A stretch of DNA of 64,000 nucleotides from positions 310,001-374,000 of the forward strand of contig JAJDWH010000036.1 of the NCBI GenBank assembly GCA_022825705.1. Reading direction: 5' to 3'. Both the position numbers and the translations under genes were made by a program. Position 1 is the first letter of the stretch, and every line of letters begins with the position of its first letter. The stretch is from Alphaproteobacteria bacterium (lineage in GTDB: Bacteria; Pseudomonadota; Alphaproteobacteria; TMED109). The notes beneath the pieces were generated by a model. That model saw only the letters and a program-made list of their open reading frames with translations, searched no databases and had not been told where the DNA came from. This document shows, in pieces, positions 1 through 8,705 of the stretch.

Positions 1-66
1 GTTGGTTCCCTTGACGACTCGGCCGTTCTTCACGTCCAGGCAGGGAATGATCCGGATCTTCAACAC
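1..66 (-). CDS. hisF: Imidazole glycerol phosphate synthase cyclase subunit HisF, N-terminal 22 residues only
   Basis: The window edge cuts this gene. The reverse strand reads from a GTG at 66-64 into KIRIIPCLDVKNGRVVKG, the near-invariant HisF N-terminus with the catalytic Asp of the CLDVK motif. HisF makes IGP and AICAR from PRFAR using ammonia supplied by HisH. It starts three bases after the hisA stop, so it is the distal gene of the his operon read leftward. Confidence 0.9.
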   Translation of the reverse strand, partial: MLKIRIIPCLDVKNGRVVKGTN

Positions 67-69
67 TCG

Positions 70-795
70 TCAGGCGGCCAGCAGCTGGGCGGCCCGCTGC
101 ACGTCGAGGCGGCCCTCGTAGAACGCGCGCCCCACGATCACGCCCTCGATGTTGGTGTCGCCCAACGCCTTGATCCGCTCCAGGTCGCCCACGGTAGTGA
201 CGCCGCCGGATGCCACGACCGGTATGGGGCTGGCTCTGGCGACACGATGCAGCTCGGCGAGGTTGACGCCCTGCAGTACGCCGTCCCGGGAGATGTCGGT
301 ATGGATCAATGCAGCCGCTCCGAAGTCGGACACGGTGGCGGCGAACGTTTCGACGTCGACGTCGGTGGTCTGGGCCCAGCCCTCAATGGCGACCTGACCG
401 GCCCGCGCGTCCGCCGCGACGGCGACTCGACCCGGGTGGGCCCGACAGATTGAGCGCGCGGCGTCAGGATCGGTCACGGCGATGGTCCCGAGTACGATCC
501 GCTCCACCCCGGCATCCAGCCAGGCCGCGGCGGCGGCGGCGGTACGAATGCCCCCCCCGAGCTGGACCCGCATGGAGGTCTCTTCCAGCACCGCCGAGAT
601 CGCTTCCGTGTTTGGCGACCCACCCGTGAATGCACCGTCCAGATCAACGACGTGCAACCACGTACATCCCGCGTCCTCAAAACGCCGGGCCTGATCTGCC
701 GGGTCATCGCCGAACACGGTCGCGCGGCCCGGGTCTCCGCGTTCCAGGCGCACGCACCTTCCGTCCTTGAGATCGATCGCAGGATAGAGGTTCAC
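70..795 (-). CDS. hisA: ProFAR isomerase HisA
   Basis: This 241-residue TIM barrel isomerises ProFAR to PRFAR in histidine biosynthesis, in the cytoplasm. It starts NLYPAIDLKDGRCVRL, with the conserved Asp in AIDLK. It carries LGGGIRT in the first half and HTDISRDGVLQGVN plus VVASGGV in the second, the usual two half-barrel phosphate-binding sets. Length is typical. The start is a GTG overlapping the TGA of the upstream GNAT gene by four bases, which implies translational coupling. Confidence 0.96.
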   Translation of the reverse strand: MNLYPAIDLKDGRCVRLERGDPGRATVFGDDPADQARRFEDAGCTWLHVVDLDGAFTGGSPNTEAISAVLEETSMRVQLGGGIRTAAAAAAWLDAGVERIVLGTIAVTDPDAARSICRAHPGRVAVAADARAGQVAIEGWAQTTDVDVETFAATVSDFGAAALIHTDISRDGVLQGVNLAELHRVARASPIPVVASGGVTTVGDLERIKALGDTNIEGVIVGRAFYEGRLDVQRAAQLLAA

Positions 796-1310
796 GCGAT
801 CTTCTTTCGGTAGAAGTGCCCCGCGATCATCTTGCCGTCAACGAGGTGGTAGTCGGGCAGAGTTCCCCAACGTTCGTATCCATTCGCCTCGTACAGCCGA
901 ATGGCCCGTTCCTGGGTCACCCGCACGTCCAGGCAGATCTGCTTGAAACCTGCGGCCGCCGCGTGCTGCTCGGCGTGCTCAAGCAGAGCGCCAGCCAGGC
1001 CGTGCCCCCGGGCCCAGGGCGCAACGAAGTGGGTGTCGAACGACGCCGAGAACGCTCGGGCCTCGTCGCGGGTGACCGGCCGAACGACCTGGACCGAGCC
1101 CGAGATGACCCCGCGGTATCGTCCGACGATCAGGGTTCGGTGGGGAACCACCAGGACCCCCTTCCAGTAGGCTTCCAGCCGCTCGTCGGAGGGCATGGAG
1201 ACCCAGCCGAAGCCGATGCCGTCGTCGAGGGCTTTGCGGGTGGCATCGCACAGTTCGGAAAGTTCTCCTGGACGGAACCGCTCGATGATGTCGGTCGCGG
1301 TGTCGGTCAC
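792..1310 (-). CDS. GNAT-family N-acetyltransferase inside the his operon
   Basis: The product of about 172 residues has the GNAT acetyl-CoA loop in VAPWARGHGLAGALLEHAE and a C-terminal ERAIRLYEANGYERWG segment typical of the family. The start is taken as the GTG at 1310, whose GTGA overlaps the hisH stop; an in-frame GTG at 1319 is the alternative. It lies between hisH and hisA with overlaps on both sides, so it is co-translated with histidine genes. The acceptor substrate cannot be told from sequence, and it is not one of the classical histidine enzymes. Confidence 0.85.
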   Translation of the reverse strand: MTDTATDIIERFRPGELSELCDATRKALDDGIGFGWVSMPSDERLEAYWKGVLVVPHRTLIVGRYRGVISGSVQVVRPVTRDEARAFSASFDTHFVAPWARGHGLAGALLEHAEQHAAAAGFKQICLDVRVTQERAIRLYEANGYERWGTLPDYHLVDGKMIAGHFYRKKIA

Positions 1311-1945
1311 GGCGCCCACCGGACGAAGTTGGCGAGCATGCGCAATCCCGTAGCCTGGCTCTTCTCCGGGTGGAACTGGGTGCCAATCAGGTTGTCGCGT
1401 GCGAGCGCCGCCACGACGGGCCCGCCGTGGCAGGTCCGAGCGGCAACATGCTCCGGCTGATCGGGGTGCACCGCGTAGCTGTGGACGAAGTACGCGTGCG
1501 CGTGCGGCTCAAGGTCGGCAAACACCGGGTGAGGAGTCACGTCTAGGAGTTCGTTCCAACCCATGTGGGGGATCCGATAGCCGGGCTCCGGCGTCATTCG
1601 GGCAACACGAGCCGGGATCCAGCCCAGACCCGGGTGCCGCCCGTGCTCTTCGCTTTCCCGGCTCATCATTTGCATGCCGACGCAGATTCCAAGAAACGGG
1701 ATGCTCTCGTCAATGACTCGACGCTGCAGGGCCTCCGTCATGCCGGGAATCCGGCGGAGCCCCCGCATGCAATCGGCAAAGGCCCCGACACCCGGCAGCA
1801 CGATGCGGTCCGCCTTCCGGACGACAGCCGGCTCTCCCGTGACGGCAACATCGGCATCGCGCCCGTCCACCCGCAGGACGTACTCGAATGCCTTCGCGAC
1901 CGAGCGCAGGTTTCCCGATCCGTAATCGATGATGGCAGTGATCAT
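1307..1945 (-). CDS. hisH: Imidazole glycerol phosphate synthase glutaminase subunit HisH
   Basis: This class I glutamine amidotransferase supplies ammonia to HisF. The start ATG at 1945 gives MITAIIDYGSGNLRSVAKAF, the family N-terminus; the frame is open 40 codons further upstream but without homology. The catalytic Cys is in PFLGICVGMQMM, and the His and Glu of the triad are in GTQFHPEKS near the end. Length (212 residues) is normal. It follows hisB by about 30 bases and overlaps the GNAT gene. Confidence 0.96.
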   Translation of the reverse strand: MITAIIDYGSGNLRSVAKAFEYVLRVDGRDADVAVTGEPAVVRKADRIVLPGVGAFADCMRGLRRIPGMTEALQRRVIDESIPFLGICVGMQMMSRESEEHGRHPGLGWIPARVARMTPEPGYRIPHMGWNELLDVTPHPVFADLEPHAHAYFVHSYAVHPDQPEHVAARTCHGGPVVAALARDNLIGTQFHPEKSQATGLRMLANFVRWAP

Positions 1946-1976
1946 GGTTGGCACCAACGCCGTCGCGGCCCCTGGC

Positions 1977-2591
1977 TCATGCGGCTCCGGCTTGGGCGTC
2001 GTTCCGAAGGATTCCCTTGGTGGACGGGATCTGGTCGGCTGCCGCGGGGTCCACCCGTATGGCATCGCGCAGGCTGCGTGCCAGGCCCTTGAAGCAGGAT
2101 TCGATCACGTGGTGGTTGTTCACCCCGTAGAGATTCTCGACGTGCAGATTGCAGCCCGCCGCTTGCGTGAACGCCTGGAACCATTCCCGAAACAGTTCGG
2201 TGTCCATTTCACCCAGCCGGTTTTGCGTAAACGCGACCTTCCAGACCAGGTAGGGACGCCCGGACAGGTCGACGACCACCCGGGACAGCGTCTCGTCCAT
2301 GGGAATCAGCGCGTGGCCGAACCTGCGGATTCCGCGGCGGTCGCCGAGTGCGTCGGCCACCGCCCGGCCCACCGCGTAGCCGGTGTCTTCCGTCGTGTGA
2401 TGACCGTCGATGTGCAAATCGCCGTCGGCCGCGATGTCAAGGTCGATCAGGCTGTGTTTGGCGAGCTGCTCCAGCATGTGATCGAGAAAGCCGATGCCGG
2501 TGGAGATGCTGCGCTTGCCGGTGCCGTCCAGCGACGCAGTGACCCGTACCGAGGTCTCACCGGTTGATCGTTCGACGCTGGCGGTGCGCAT
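1977..2591 (-). CDS. hisB: Imidazoleglycerol-phosphate dehydratase HisB
   Basis: The 204-residue enzyme dehydrates IGP to imidazole acetol phosphate. The two Mn-binding repeats are visible as [11 protein letters not shown] (about residues 61-71) and [15 protein letters not shown] (about 157-171). It starts with an ATG at 2591 ([15 protein letters not shown]). It is the monofunctional form, without a HisN phosphatase domain, and it is the first visible gene of the leftward his operon. Confidence 0.97.
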   Translation of the reverse strand: MRTASVERSTGETSVRVTASLDGTGKRSISTGIGFLDHMLEQLAKHSLIDLDIAADGDLHIDGHHTTEDTGYAVGRAVADALGDRRGIRRFGHALIPMDETLSRVVVDLSGRPYLVWKVAFTQNRLGEMDTELFREWFQAFTQAAGCNLHVENLYGVNNHHVIESCFKGLARSLRDAIRVDPAAADQIPSTKGILRNDAQAGAA

Positions 2592-2672
2592 GCGACATGT
2601 CGCGAACCGGCGCGATTTCCTGCGCCGTCGTCCGCCCTCCTCTTGGGTTCCTGTCCCGTCGGTTCCTGACCG

Positions 2673-3011
2673 TCAGAACCGTATCGTGGTCTGACCTGCC
2701 GATTCCCCGTTCACGAGGCACTCGTCCTTGGTCAGCTCGATCACGTCCGAATCGCTCGTCGCCTCGCAGGTCAGGGTTCCTTCAGGGAACTGGACATAGA
2801 CCGTGACGGGGAAGGCTTCGGGGTGAAACACGACGCTCTCGCCGGCTTTGACCCACCGGAGCCAGTAATCGATGGACACCTTCGCCCGGAGCTGCGGATC
2901 GGAATTGGTAACCGTGAAGGCATGTGCCGGCGCGATCGCGACAATGGAGCCCAGGATTGCCAGCAGCATTCCCAGGCGAAACGCTCGCGAGAGGTTGGCG
3001 AATGTGCGCAT
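2673..3011 (-). CDS. Small secreted protein of unknown function
   Basis: The product is 112 residues. A signal peptide is clear: LGMLLAILGSIVAIAPAHA at about residues 12-30, with an A-H-A cleavage site. The mature part of about 80 residues contains two Cys (TCEAT and ECLVN) that could form a disulfide, and it looks beta-rich. The ATG at 3011 is preferred over one 18 codons upstream because it places the signal at the N-terminus. The family was not recognised. It lies between hisB and the cyclase-family gene, all on the minus strand. Confidence 0.65.
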   Translation of the reverse strand: MRTFANLSRAFRLGMLLAILGSIVAIAPAHAFTVTNSDPQLRAKVSIDYWLRWVKAGESVVFHPEAFPVTVYVQFPEGTLTCEATSDSDVIELTKDECLVNGESAGQTTIRF

Positions 3012-3109
3012 GCGCGTCTCCCCAGGACATGGAAAGAGAGACCATGGCCGACTCCGGCCGGCCATGGTCTCAACTACCGATCAGACGCGCCGAAACGCGT
3101 CCTTGATGT

Positions 3110-4162
3110 TTACCAGATCGCGACCGGCGAGCCGATCGAACCCGTCGCGCCCTTGACGGGCACCGGGCTGTAGAAGTACGCGAACTGGTAGACGCCCGCA
3201 TCCACCAGGGTGGACAGCTTGAGGTTCTCCTGGTTCACGATCCCGTGCCTGGTCTGCAGGTACGTGTGGACGCAGAAGGCGCACGCGGGGTCGGGGTTCG
3301 GGACTGCGTCGCCCGGCCACGTGTCGAAGCCGGTCACGCCAGCCTGGACGGTTTCGGCGATCCAGCGGGCGACTTCCATGCCGATGCCGGGGCAGCCGTC
3401 GTTGAACGCAGGCGGGTTTTCCCAGTGACGCTCCCATCCGGTCCGGATGAGGATGGCGTCGCCGGGCATGGGCTCGTAGTCAGCCATGCCCTGTGCTGCG
3501 AGGGCGGCGTTGACGTCAGCCATGGTCACCACGTCACCCTTTTCCATCGGCGTGTCGCGGACGGCCGCGATGTCGAGCAGGATGCCGCGCGCGACAATCG
3601 GGTGGAGCTTCTCGCTGCCGAGGTGGTTCAGCCCGTAGGGGTTGCCCATCTGCTGTGCGGTGAAGCCGTTGTACCAGCGCATTTCGGTCTTGTCGCCGAC
3701 CGCGCCGACCTGCACGCCGATGTGCCCGAGGCCGTCAAACTGGGTACCGACCTGGCCGATCTCCGTGGACAGGAACTCGTCGTTCCACATGATCTGGTTC
3801 GCACCGAAGGCGCCGCCGGTCGGCGTGCCGGGGATCCGAAGCGAGAATTTCCGCTCTCCGAACAGCGGCATGCCGCTGACGTAGTCGTGGCCGATCTTCA
3901 TCGCGTTGCCTTGCTTGATCTGCGCAAGGGCACGCATCACGACATCGGTTTGGGTGTACCAGTTCGTGGATCCGGCTTCGTCGCCCTCACCCCAGATCGG
4001 GTGTGGCCACCACTTGGAGCCCAATGGGGTGTCCATGACGTCGCCGTCAACCCACGGTTTCCCGGCGCACTCTCCCCAACTATCGGCACCACATTCCGCG
4101 GTCGCGGAAGCGGCCCAACCTGTAACGGCGAGCACCGCCGTCAATGCGACAAGTTTCTTCAC
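3110..4162 (-). CDS. Secreted cyclase-family protein (kynurenine formamidase-like fold)
   Basis: The 350-residue protein has a signal peptide (VKKLVALTAVLAVTGWAASATAE split by the A-T-A/E site) starting at a GTG at 4162, 4-6 bases after a purine-rich GGGAGAGA. The body matches the cyclase family (PF04199). GTQFDGLGHIG stands where the family has HxGTHxDxPxH, so part of the canonical metal-binding set is replaced. Later come GDAILIRTGWERHW and VTGFDTWPGDAVPNP. These enzymes hydrolyse amide or ester bonds with a metal; the substrate is unknown and action would be periplasmic. Confidence 0.8.
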   Translation of the reverse strand: MKKLVALTAVLAVTGWAASATAECGADSWGECAGKPWVDGDVMDTPLGSKWWPHPIWGEGDEAGSTNWYTQTDVVMRALAQIKQGNAMKIGHDYVSGMPLFGERKFSLRIPGTPTGGAFGANQIMWNDEFLSTEIGQVGTQFDGLGHIGVQVGAVGDKTEMRWYNGFTAQQMGNPYGLNHLGSEKLHPIVARGILLDIAAVRDTPMEKGDVVTMADVNAALAAQGMADYEPMPGDAILIRTGWERHWENPPAFNDGCPGIGMEVARWIAETVQAGVTGFDTWPGDAVPNPDPACAFCVHTYLQTRHGIVNQENLKLSTLVDAGVYQFAYFYSPVPVKGATGSIGSPVAIW

Positions 4163-4327
4163 CTGTCTCTCCCTCTTTAGATTCGCCCTTTCGGGTCGCA
4201 GCCCGTCCACCCCGCTGCCGGCATCGGCCGCCGCGCGTTCGGGCATAACAGCGAACCTTATCACGTCGCCGTACGGGCGAAAAGGAAGGGAGTGCAATCG
4301 TTTCCGGAGAGAGTCGGCGAGTACGGA

Positions 4328-5104
4328 TCACGCTTGCGGCAAGGGCGACTGGTCGCCGGCGCACACGGCCCTCTCGAAATAGAGGCCGCGTGCCGGCGCC
4401 GTAGGCCCGGCGGCCGACCGGCTCCGGGCGGCCAGCGCGCGCGCAGGCGTGTCGATGTCGGCGCGCCCGAGCCCCACCTCGACCAACGTCCCGACGATGA
4501 TCCTCACCTGCCGGTACAGGAACGACGGGGCGCGGGCGCGGACGGTGACGTGGGCTCCGGCGTGCCCGACCGCGAGTTCCGTGAGCGTGCGCAGCGCGGT
4601 GTCCGCCTGGCAGCCCGCCGCCCGGTAACTCGTGAAGTCGTGCAGTCCGACGAGCGGCCGCGCGGCCGCCGCCATCGCGTCCGCGTCGAGTGCCTGGGGC
4701 ATCCACCAGACGTGATCCCGTCCGAATGCCGGCGCCGACGGGCGGGTCAGGATTCGATACAGGTAACGCCGCTCGACGGTGGAGAACCGGGCGTGGAAGT
4801 CCGGTGCCGCTTCGTTGCAGTCAAGCACGACGACGGTGCCCCCGACCGCCCGGGCCAGGTGAAAGTTGAGCCCCATGCGTACCGACTCGGGAGGTCGCGG
4901 GCGGGCGAGGTCGAAGTGCGCCACCTGGCCGAGTGCATGGACTCCGGTGTCCGTACGACCGCTCCCGTACACGGTCGGCGCTTCGCCCGAGTAACTTGCG
5001 ACTGCCGCCTCCAGCGCTGCCTGAACCGACGCCCCCGTGGCCTGACGCTGCCAGCCCCGGAACCGGGAACCGTCATATTCCACGGTGAGGCGATAGCGCG
5101 TCAC
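4328..5104 (-). CDS. truA: tRNA pseudouridine(38-40) synthase TruA
   Basis: The 258-residue enzyme forms pseudouridine in the anticodon arm. The family start RYRLTVEYDGSRFRGWQRQ follows a GTG at 5104. The catalytic Asp lies in YGSGRTDTGVHALGQVAHF, and RAPSFLYRQVRIIVGTLVEVG is the conserved C-terminal motif. The frame is open upstream of 5104, but that part lies inside the neighbouring acyl-CoA ligase and has no homology. It sits just downstream of that ligase on the same strand. Confidence 0.95.
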   Translation of the reverse strand: MTRYRLTVEYDGSRFRGWQRQATGASVQAALEAAVASYSGEAPTVYGSGRTDTGVHALGQVAHFDLARPRPPESVRMGLNFHLARAVGGTVVVLDCNEAAPDFHARFSTVERRYLYRILTRPSAPAFGRDHVWWMPQALDADAMAAAARPLVGLHDFTSYRAAGCQADTALRTLTELAVGHAGAHVTVRARAPSFLYRQVRIIVGTLVEVGLGRADIDTPARALAARSRSAAGPTAPARGLYFERAVCAGDQSPLPQA

Positions 5105-5123
5105 CGGATGTCCAGACTGCCGG

Positions 5124-6767
5124 TCAGAGGGCGCGCGCCCGTTCGCGCAACGCGAACTTCTGGATCTTGCCGGTCGAAGTCTTCGGAAGCGCCCCGAAGA
5201 CCACCGTCTTCGGGGCCTTGAAGTGGGCAAGTTCGCTTCTGCAGAACGCGATGAGCTCGGCCTCCGTGACCGCGTCGGCGTCATCCCGGAGTTCCACGAA
5301 CGCGCACGGCGTCTCGCCCCACCTGGCGTCGGGCCGCGCGACGACTGCTACCGCCGCGACCCCGGGGTGTCGGTACAACGCGTTTTCGACTTCGATCGAC
5401 GAGATGTTCTCGCCACCCGAGATGATGATGTCCTTCGAGCGGTCCTTCAGTTCGATATAGCCGTCCGGGTGCGCAACCGCGAGATCGCCGGTATGGAACC
5501 ATTCGTGCTCGAATGCTGTGTCAGTGGCTTCCCTGTTCTGGAGATACCCCTTCATCACGATGTTTCCTCGCATGACGACCTCGCCGATCGTGGCGCCGTC
5601 TTGGGGTACGGGTGTGAGGGCCTCGGGATCCACGACTTGAAGTTCTTCGAGCGACGGATATCGGACCCCTTGCCGGGACTTGAGATGGGCCTGCTCGGCA
5701 GCCGGCAGGGATGCCCATTCCTCCTGCCATGCGGACACCACGGCCGGACCATAGGTCTCGGTGAGGCCGTACACGTGCGTGATGTGAAATCCCTTTGCCT
5801 GCATGGCTTCGATCACGGTCGCGGGAGGCGGCGCGGCCGCCGTCATGACCCGGACCGTCCGCGGCAGCGGCTCGGTGAGCTTCGATGCCGCCTCCGTGAC
5901 GGTCGTGAGGACGATGGGGGCACCGCAGAAATGCGTCACTCCGCGGGCATGAATGGCGTCAAGAATGGCATCGCCTTCCACCCTGCGTAGACACACGTGG
6001 GTGCCGCCCAGCGCAATGATGGTCCAGGGGAAGCACCAGCCGTTGCAGTGGAACATCGGCAGCGTCCACAGGTAGACGGGATAGTGCCCGAGATCCCAGA
6101 CAAGCTGGTTGTTCATCGCGGTCAGGTAGGCGCCGCGGTGGTGATAGACCACGCCCTTCGGGTGACCGGTCGTGCCCGAGGTGTAGTTGAGGCTGATCGC
6201 TTCCCATTCGTCTTCCGGCATACGCACATCGTGTCTCGGCGTGCCGGTGCCGGCGATGTCTTCGTAGTCGGTGCCGATCGCTTCGGGCGCCGGCCCTTCC
6301 GAATCCGCTGCCCAGATCACGCGCGGGCACTCATTCGCCGGGATCTTCTCCATGGCCGCCTCGACGAGCCCGCGGTGTTCCGTGTCGGCAAACAGCAACC
6401 GCGCCTTGCCGTGCCGCAGGATGTACCTGACCGTTGCGGCATCGAGGCGGGTGTTGATGGTGTTCAGCACTGCCCCGGCCATCGGCACGGAGTAGTGGCA
6501 CTCAAGCATCGCCGGCGTGTTGGGGAGGAGCGCCGCCACCGTGTCGCCCGGCCGGATGCCGGCTTCCTGCAACCAGGATGCGACGCGGCGGCACCGAGCC
6601 AGGAATTCCTCGTACGTGGCGGACCGGCGGCCATGTACCCACGCGTGCCGGTGCGGAAAGACGTCGGCGCTTCGGAGCAGGAACCGGATCGGCGTGAGCG
6701 GCTGGTGATTGACGGGCCGGCGCTGCAGGCCGTCAGAAAAGGGATGTTCCGGTGCCAGGGGCGTCAT
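5124..6767 (-). CDS. AMP-dependent acyl-CoA ligase
   Basis: This 547-residue adenylate-forming enzyme activates a carboxylic acid to its CoA thioester. Visible motifs are the phosphate loop LNYTSGTTGHPKG, the A5 motif HVYGLTETYGP, the A7 motif EWFHTGDLA, the hinge LKDRSKDIIISGGENIS, and the A10 lysine in PKTSTGKIQKF. The architecture resembles medium-chain and methylmercaptopropionate (DmdB-type) ligases, but substrate cannot be assigned. The ATG overlaps the stop of the upstream small gene by four bases, so the two are probably co-transcribed. Confidence 0.9.
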   Translation of the reverse strand: MTPLAPEHPFSDGLQRRPVNHQPLTPIRFLLRSADVFPHRHAWVHGRRSATYEEFLARCRRVASWLQEAGIRPGDTVAALLPNTPAMLECHYSVPMAGAVLNTINTRLDAATVRYILRHGKARLLFADTEHRGLVEAAMEKIPANECPRVIWAADSEGPAPEAIGTDYEDIAGTGTPRHDVRMPEDEWEAISLNYTSGTTGHPKGVVYHHRGAYLTAMNNQLVWDLGHYPVYLWTLPMFHCNGWCFPWTIIALGGTHVCLRRVEGDAILDAIHARGVTHFCGAPIVLTTVTEAASKLTEPLPRTVRVMTAAAPPPATVIEAMQAKGFHITHVYGLTETYGPAVVSAWQEEWASLPAAEQAHLKSRQGVRYPSLEELQVVDPEALTPVPQDGATIGEVVMRGNIVMKGYLQNREATDTAFEHEWFHTGDLAVAHPDGYIELKDRSKDIIISGGENISSIEVENALYRHPGVAAVAVVARPDARWGETPCAFVELRDDADAVTEAELIAFCRSELAHFKAPKTVVFGALPKTSTGKIQKFALRERARAL

Positions 6768-7117
6768 GGTCCTTCCCTCTCACTGCTGAACGCGTTCGCG
6801 CCCGACTCGCCCCCACCCAGCGCACAGGCAGTGCCGTCGTGTTCCACCCGGAGCAAGGTCCACGAGCCGGTTTCGGGGGAGCGGTACAATTCCATGACGG
6901 CTTTGCCGTCGCCGCTGACTCCCCACCAGGCCAGGGTCTCTCCGTGGGTTTCGGCGAGAGCGCCCGTGAAGGCTTCATGGTCGCGACAGAACATCGTCCG
7001 CTGCAGGGTTCGCCACTCCGCCATACCCGTCACTGGGACTGCGAAGCCGGCCAACAGGATAATTGCAGCAAGCAAACCGCCTGCTCGAGCGGGACCGGCA
7101 GCTGGGCGGCGAGGCAC
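6764..7117 (-). CDS. Small exported or membrane-anchored protein of unknown function
   Basis: From a GTG at 7117 the product is about 117 residues: an Arg-rich N-terminus, a hydrophobic stretch GGLLAAIILLAGFAVPVTG consistent with a signal peptide, then a mature domain with two Cys (TMFCRDHEAF and DGTACALGG). The mature domain looks like a single compact fold of about 80 residues. An ATG at 7207 in the same frame is the alternative start. The stop overlaps the acyl-CoA ligase start (ATGA). The family was not recognised. Confidence 0.5.
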   Translation of the reverse strand: MPRRPAAGPARAGGLLAAIILLAGFAVPVTGMAEWRTLQRTMFCRDHEAFTGALAETHGETLAWWGVSGDGKAVMELYRSPETGSWTLLRVEHDGTACALGGGESGANAFSSEREGP

Positions 7118-7368
7118 TAGACGCTTCAGGAGTCCTGAACACGGGAGACAGCGGGGGCCTCCCGGCAGCAAATTGCGGTCGTCCGCGGCAGTCAGGGCAT
7201 TCAGCATGTCGCGCCGACCGGTCACCGCAATCGGCGTTGGCCTGGCCCCGCCGGTGCGGCTAGCGGGCCGGACGCCCGCCCGGCGAAATGATCGCAGCCG
7301 CAAGCAAGCGGGCCGCGGCGGGGCCTGGCGCTGTGCCGGCACGACCGGGTCCGTTCGACGATCCCGCG

Positions 7369-8304
7369 CTACTCGGGGAGCGCCCGAAGCAGCGCCCGTA
7401 CCACTCTCGTCGCGTTGTCAGCGGCCAGCCGGAAGAAGATGTCGAGCTGGTTTCCGGCGGCATTTCCGCCGGCGAGGTCGGACAGGCTGCGGACGGCGAT
7501 GAACGGCACGTCGTTCGCCCAGGCGACGTGCGCCACGGCCGCGCTTTCCATGTCCAGGACGAGGGCCCGGAACGTATTGAACGTGTAGTCGCGGAACGCG
7601 GCATTGTCGATGAAGGCGCCACCGGATACCCCGCTACCACCAATGACGATTTCCGGCGGATTCTGCAGGCAGTTGGCTTCCGACGTGCAGTGTTCGAGGG
7701 TGACGCTGCCGGCGGCAGCGCGGGCCGCGGCGAACATGGTCGGATCCACCGGGAACCAGAACCTCGTCTCCGGCGCCGGCGCGCCCGCCCGTCGCACGGT
7801 CACCGATCGTGGAAACATCATTCCGAAATTCCCGAACGGGTACTCGAAGAAGGGAGGTTTCCTCCAGCCGTGTTCAGTCTCGCGGGCGAAGACGGTTTCC
7901 AGGTACTGCCCCCAGCGATCCGCCACCACCACGTCCCCGATGCTTAACTCGGGGGCCACACCCCCCGCGATGCCCGAAAGCACGATGCGGTCAATGGCAA
8001 AGTGGTCGAGCGCGAGCTGCGCGGTCATCGCCGCGTTCACCATGCTGATACCGCTCAGAAACAGGACGACATCGCGTCCCTCGAGCCGGCCGGTGGTGAA
8101 CTCGACGCCGTTCACCGTGTGGACCGCCGCGCCCGCCAAGTCGTGTTTCAGGATCGTCAGTTCCGGCGCAAAGGCGGACACCACGGCGATGCGGGGGACA
8201 TCGTCACGGGCACCGTGCGCCGGCACGGGCACGGCGGTCGCTTCGGCGATCCAGCCGAAGGCGAGCATTGCGGCGGGCAAGGTCCACAGTCTGCAGATGT
8301 TCAT
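7369..8304 (-). CDS. Secreted nucleoside phosphorylase / MTA-SAH nucleosidase family protein
   Basis: The 311-residue protein starts with a signal peptide (LPAAMLAFGWIAEATA). It then follows the PNP/UDP phosphorylase fold: RIAVVSAFAPELTIL at the start of the domain, VLSGIAGGVAPELSIGDVVVA, and the purine and ribose site ALVLDMESAAVAHVAW with the Met-Glu pair, followed by FIAVRSLSDLAGG containing the catalytic Asp. Most MTA/SAH nucleosidases are cytoplasmic, so the signal peptide is unusual and suggests periplasmic nucleoside scavenging. It appears monocistronic. Confidence 0.82.
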   Translation of the reverse strand: MNICRLWTLPAAMLAFGWIAEATAVPVPAHGARDDVPRIAVVSAFAPELTILKHDLAGAAVHTVNGVEFTTGRLEGRDVVLFLSGISMVNAAMTAQLALDHFAIDRIVLSGIAGGVAPELSIGDVVVADRWGQYLETVFARETEHGWRKPPFFEYPFGNFGMMFPRSVTVRRAGAPAPETRFWFPVDPTMFAAARAAAGSVTLEHCTSEANCLQNPPEIVIGGSGVSGGAFIDNAAFRDYTFNTFRALVLDMESAAVAHVAWANDVPFIAVRSLSDLAGGNAAGNQLDIFFRLAADNATRVVRALLRALPE

Positions 8305-8616
8305 CGTTGTCCCCGTTCAGCCGTGCGCCAAATCCCCTTGAGCCCCCGCCGCAGGCCGCGCCGGCAACGCCCGAAGGTTTCGAGAGGCGAGATCTAGCCT
8401 ACGCGCGGTGGCCGTTGACCGCGATGCATATCACACGGGATTCACCGCACGTATTCCAACAGCCCTGGCGGCGTCTGAGCGGGGGCTCCAGCCCATGGTG
8501 GAAACGGTCCGTCGTAGTGGAGGTGTAGTCCGACTTGCCCGGACCGGTGCCTGTGGCGGATTTCACCCGCATAAAGCGCGACAGTCTGGTTGACAGGACC
8601 GGCCATCGACAAGCTT
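8305..8616. other. Intergenic region between the phosphorylase and the first AAA_14 gene
   Basis: About 310 bases with no supported gene. It would hold the promoters of the leftward phosphorylase and the rightward ATPase. The four-copy repeat begins at its right edge. Confidence 0.5.
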
Positions 8617-8698
8617 ATTCCGAAACGGACGGCCTGCCATCCCGAATTGGACGGCTATATACTCCGAAATGGACGGAAGGATATTCCGAACTGGACGG
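8617..8698 (+). repeat. Four direct repeats at an exact 22-bp period immediately upstream of an AAA_14 ATPase gene
   Basis: Copies of a 16-mer begin at 8617, 8639, 8661 and 8683, so every step is 22 bp. The units are ATTCCGAAACGGACGG, ATCCCGAATTGGACGG, ACTCCGAAATGGACGG and ATTCCGAACTGGACGG; the consensus is AYTCCGAANTGGACGG with unrelated 6-bp spacers. The period is not a multiple of three, so this is not a coding repeat. Two helical turns per unit would put every site on one DNA face. The last copy ends seven bases before the ATG at 8706. A binding-site array is the natural reading. Confidence 0.85.
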
Positions 8699-8705
8699 CC
8701 GATTC

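Noticed and set aside
8617-8698. Reading the four 22-bp-period repeats as a mini CRISPR array
   Set aside because: Units are imperfect, spacers are only 6 bp, and no cas genes are present. A binding-site array fits better.
8535-8705. Upstream extension of the first AAA_14 protein through the repeats
   Set aside because: The repeat period shifts frame at each unit, and family homology starts at the ATG at 8706.
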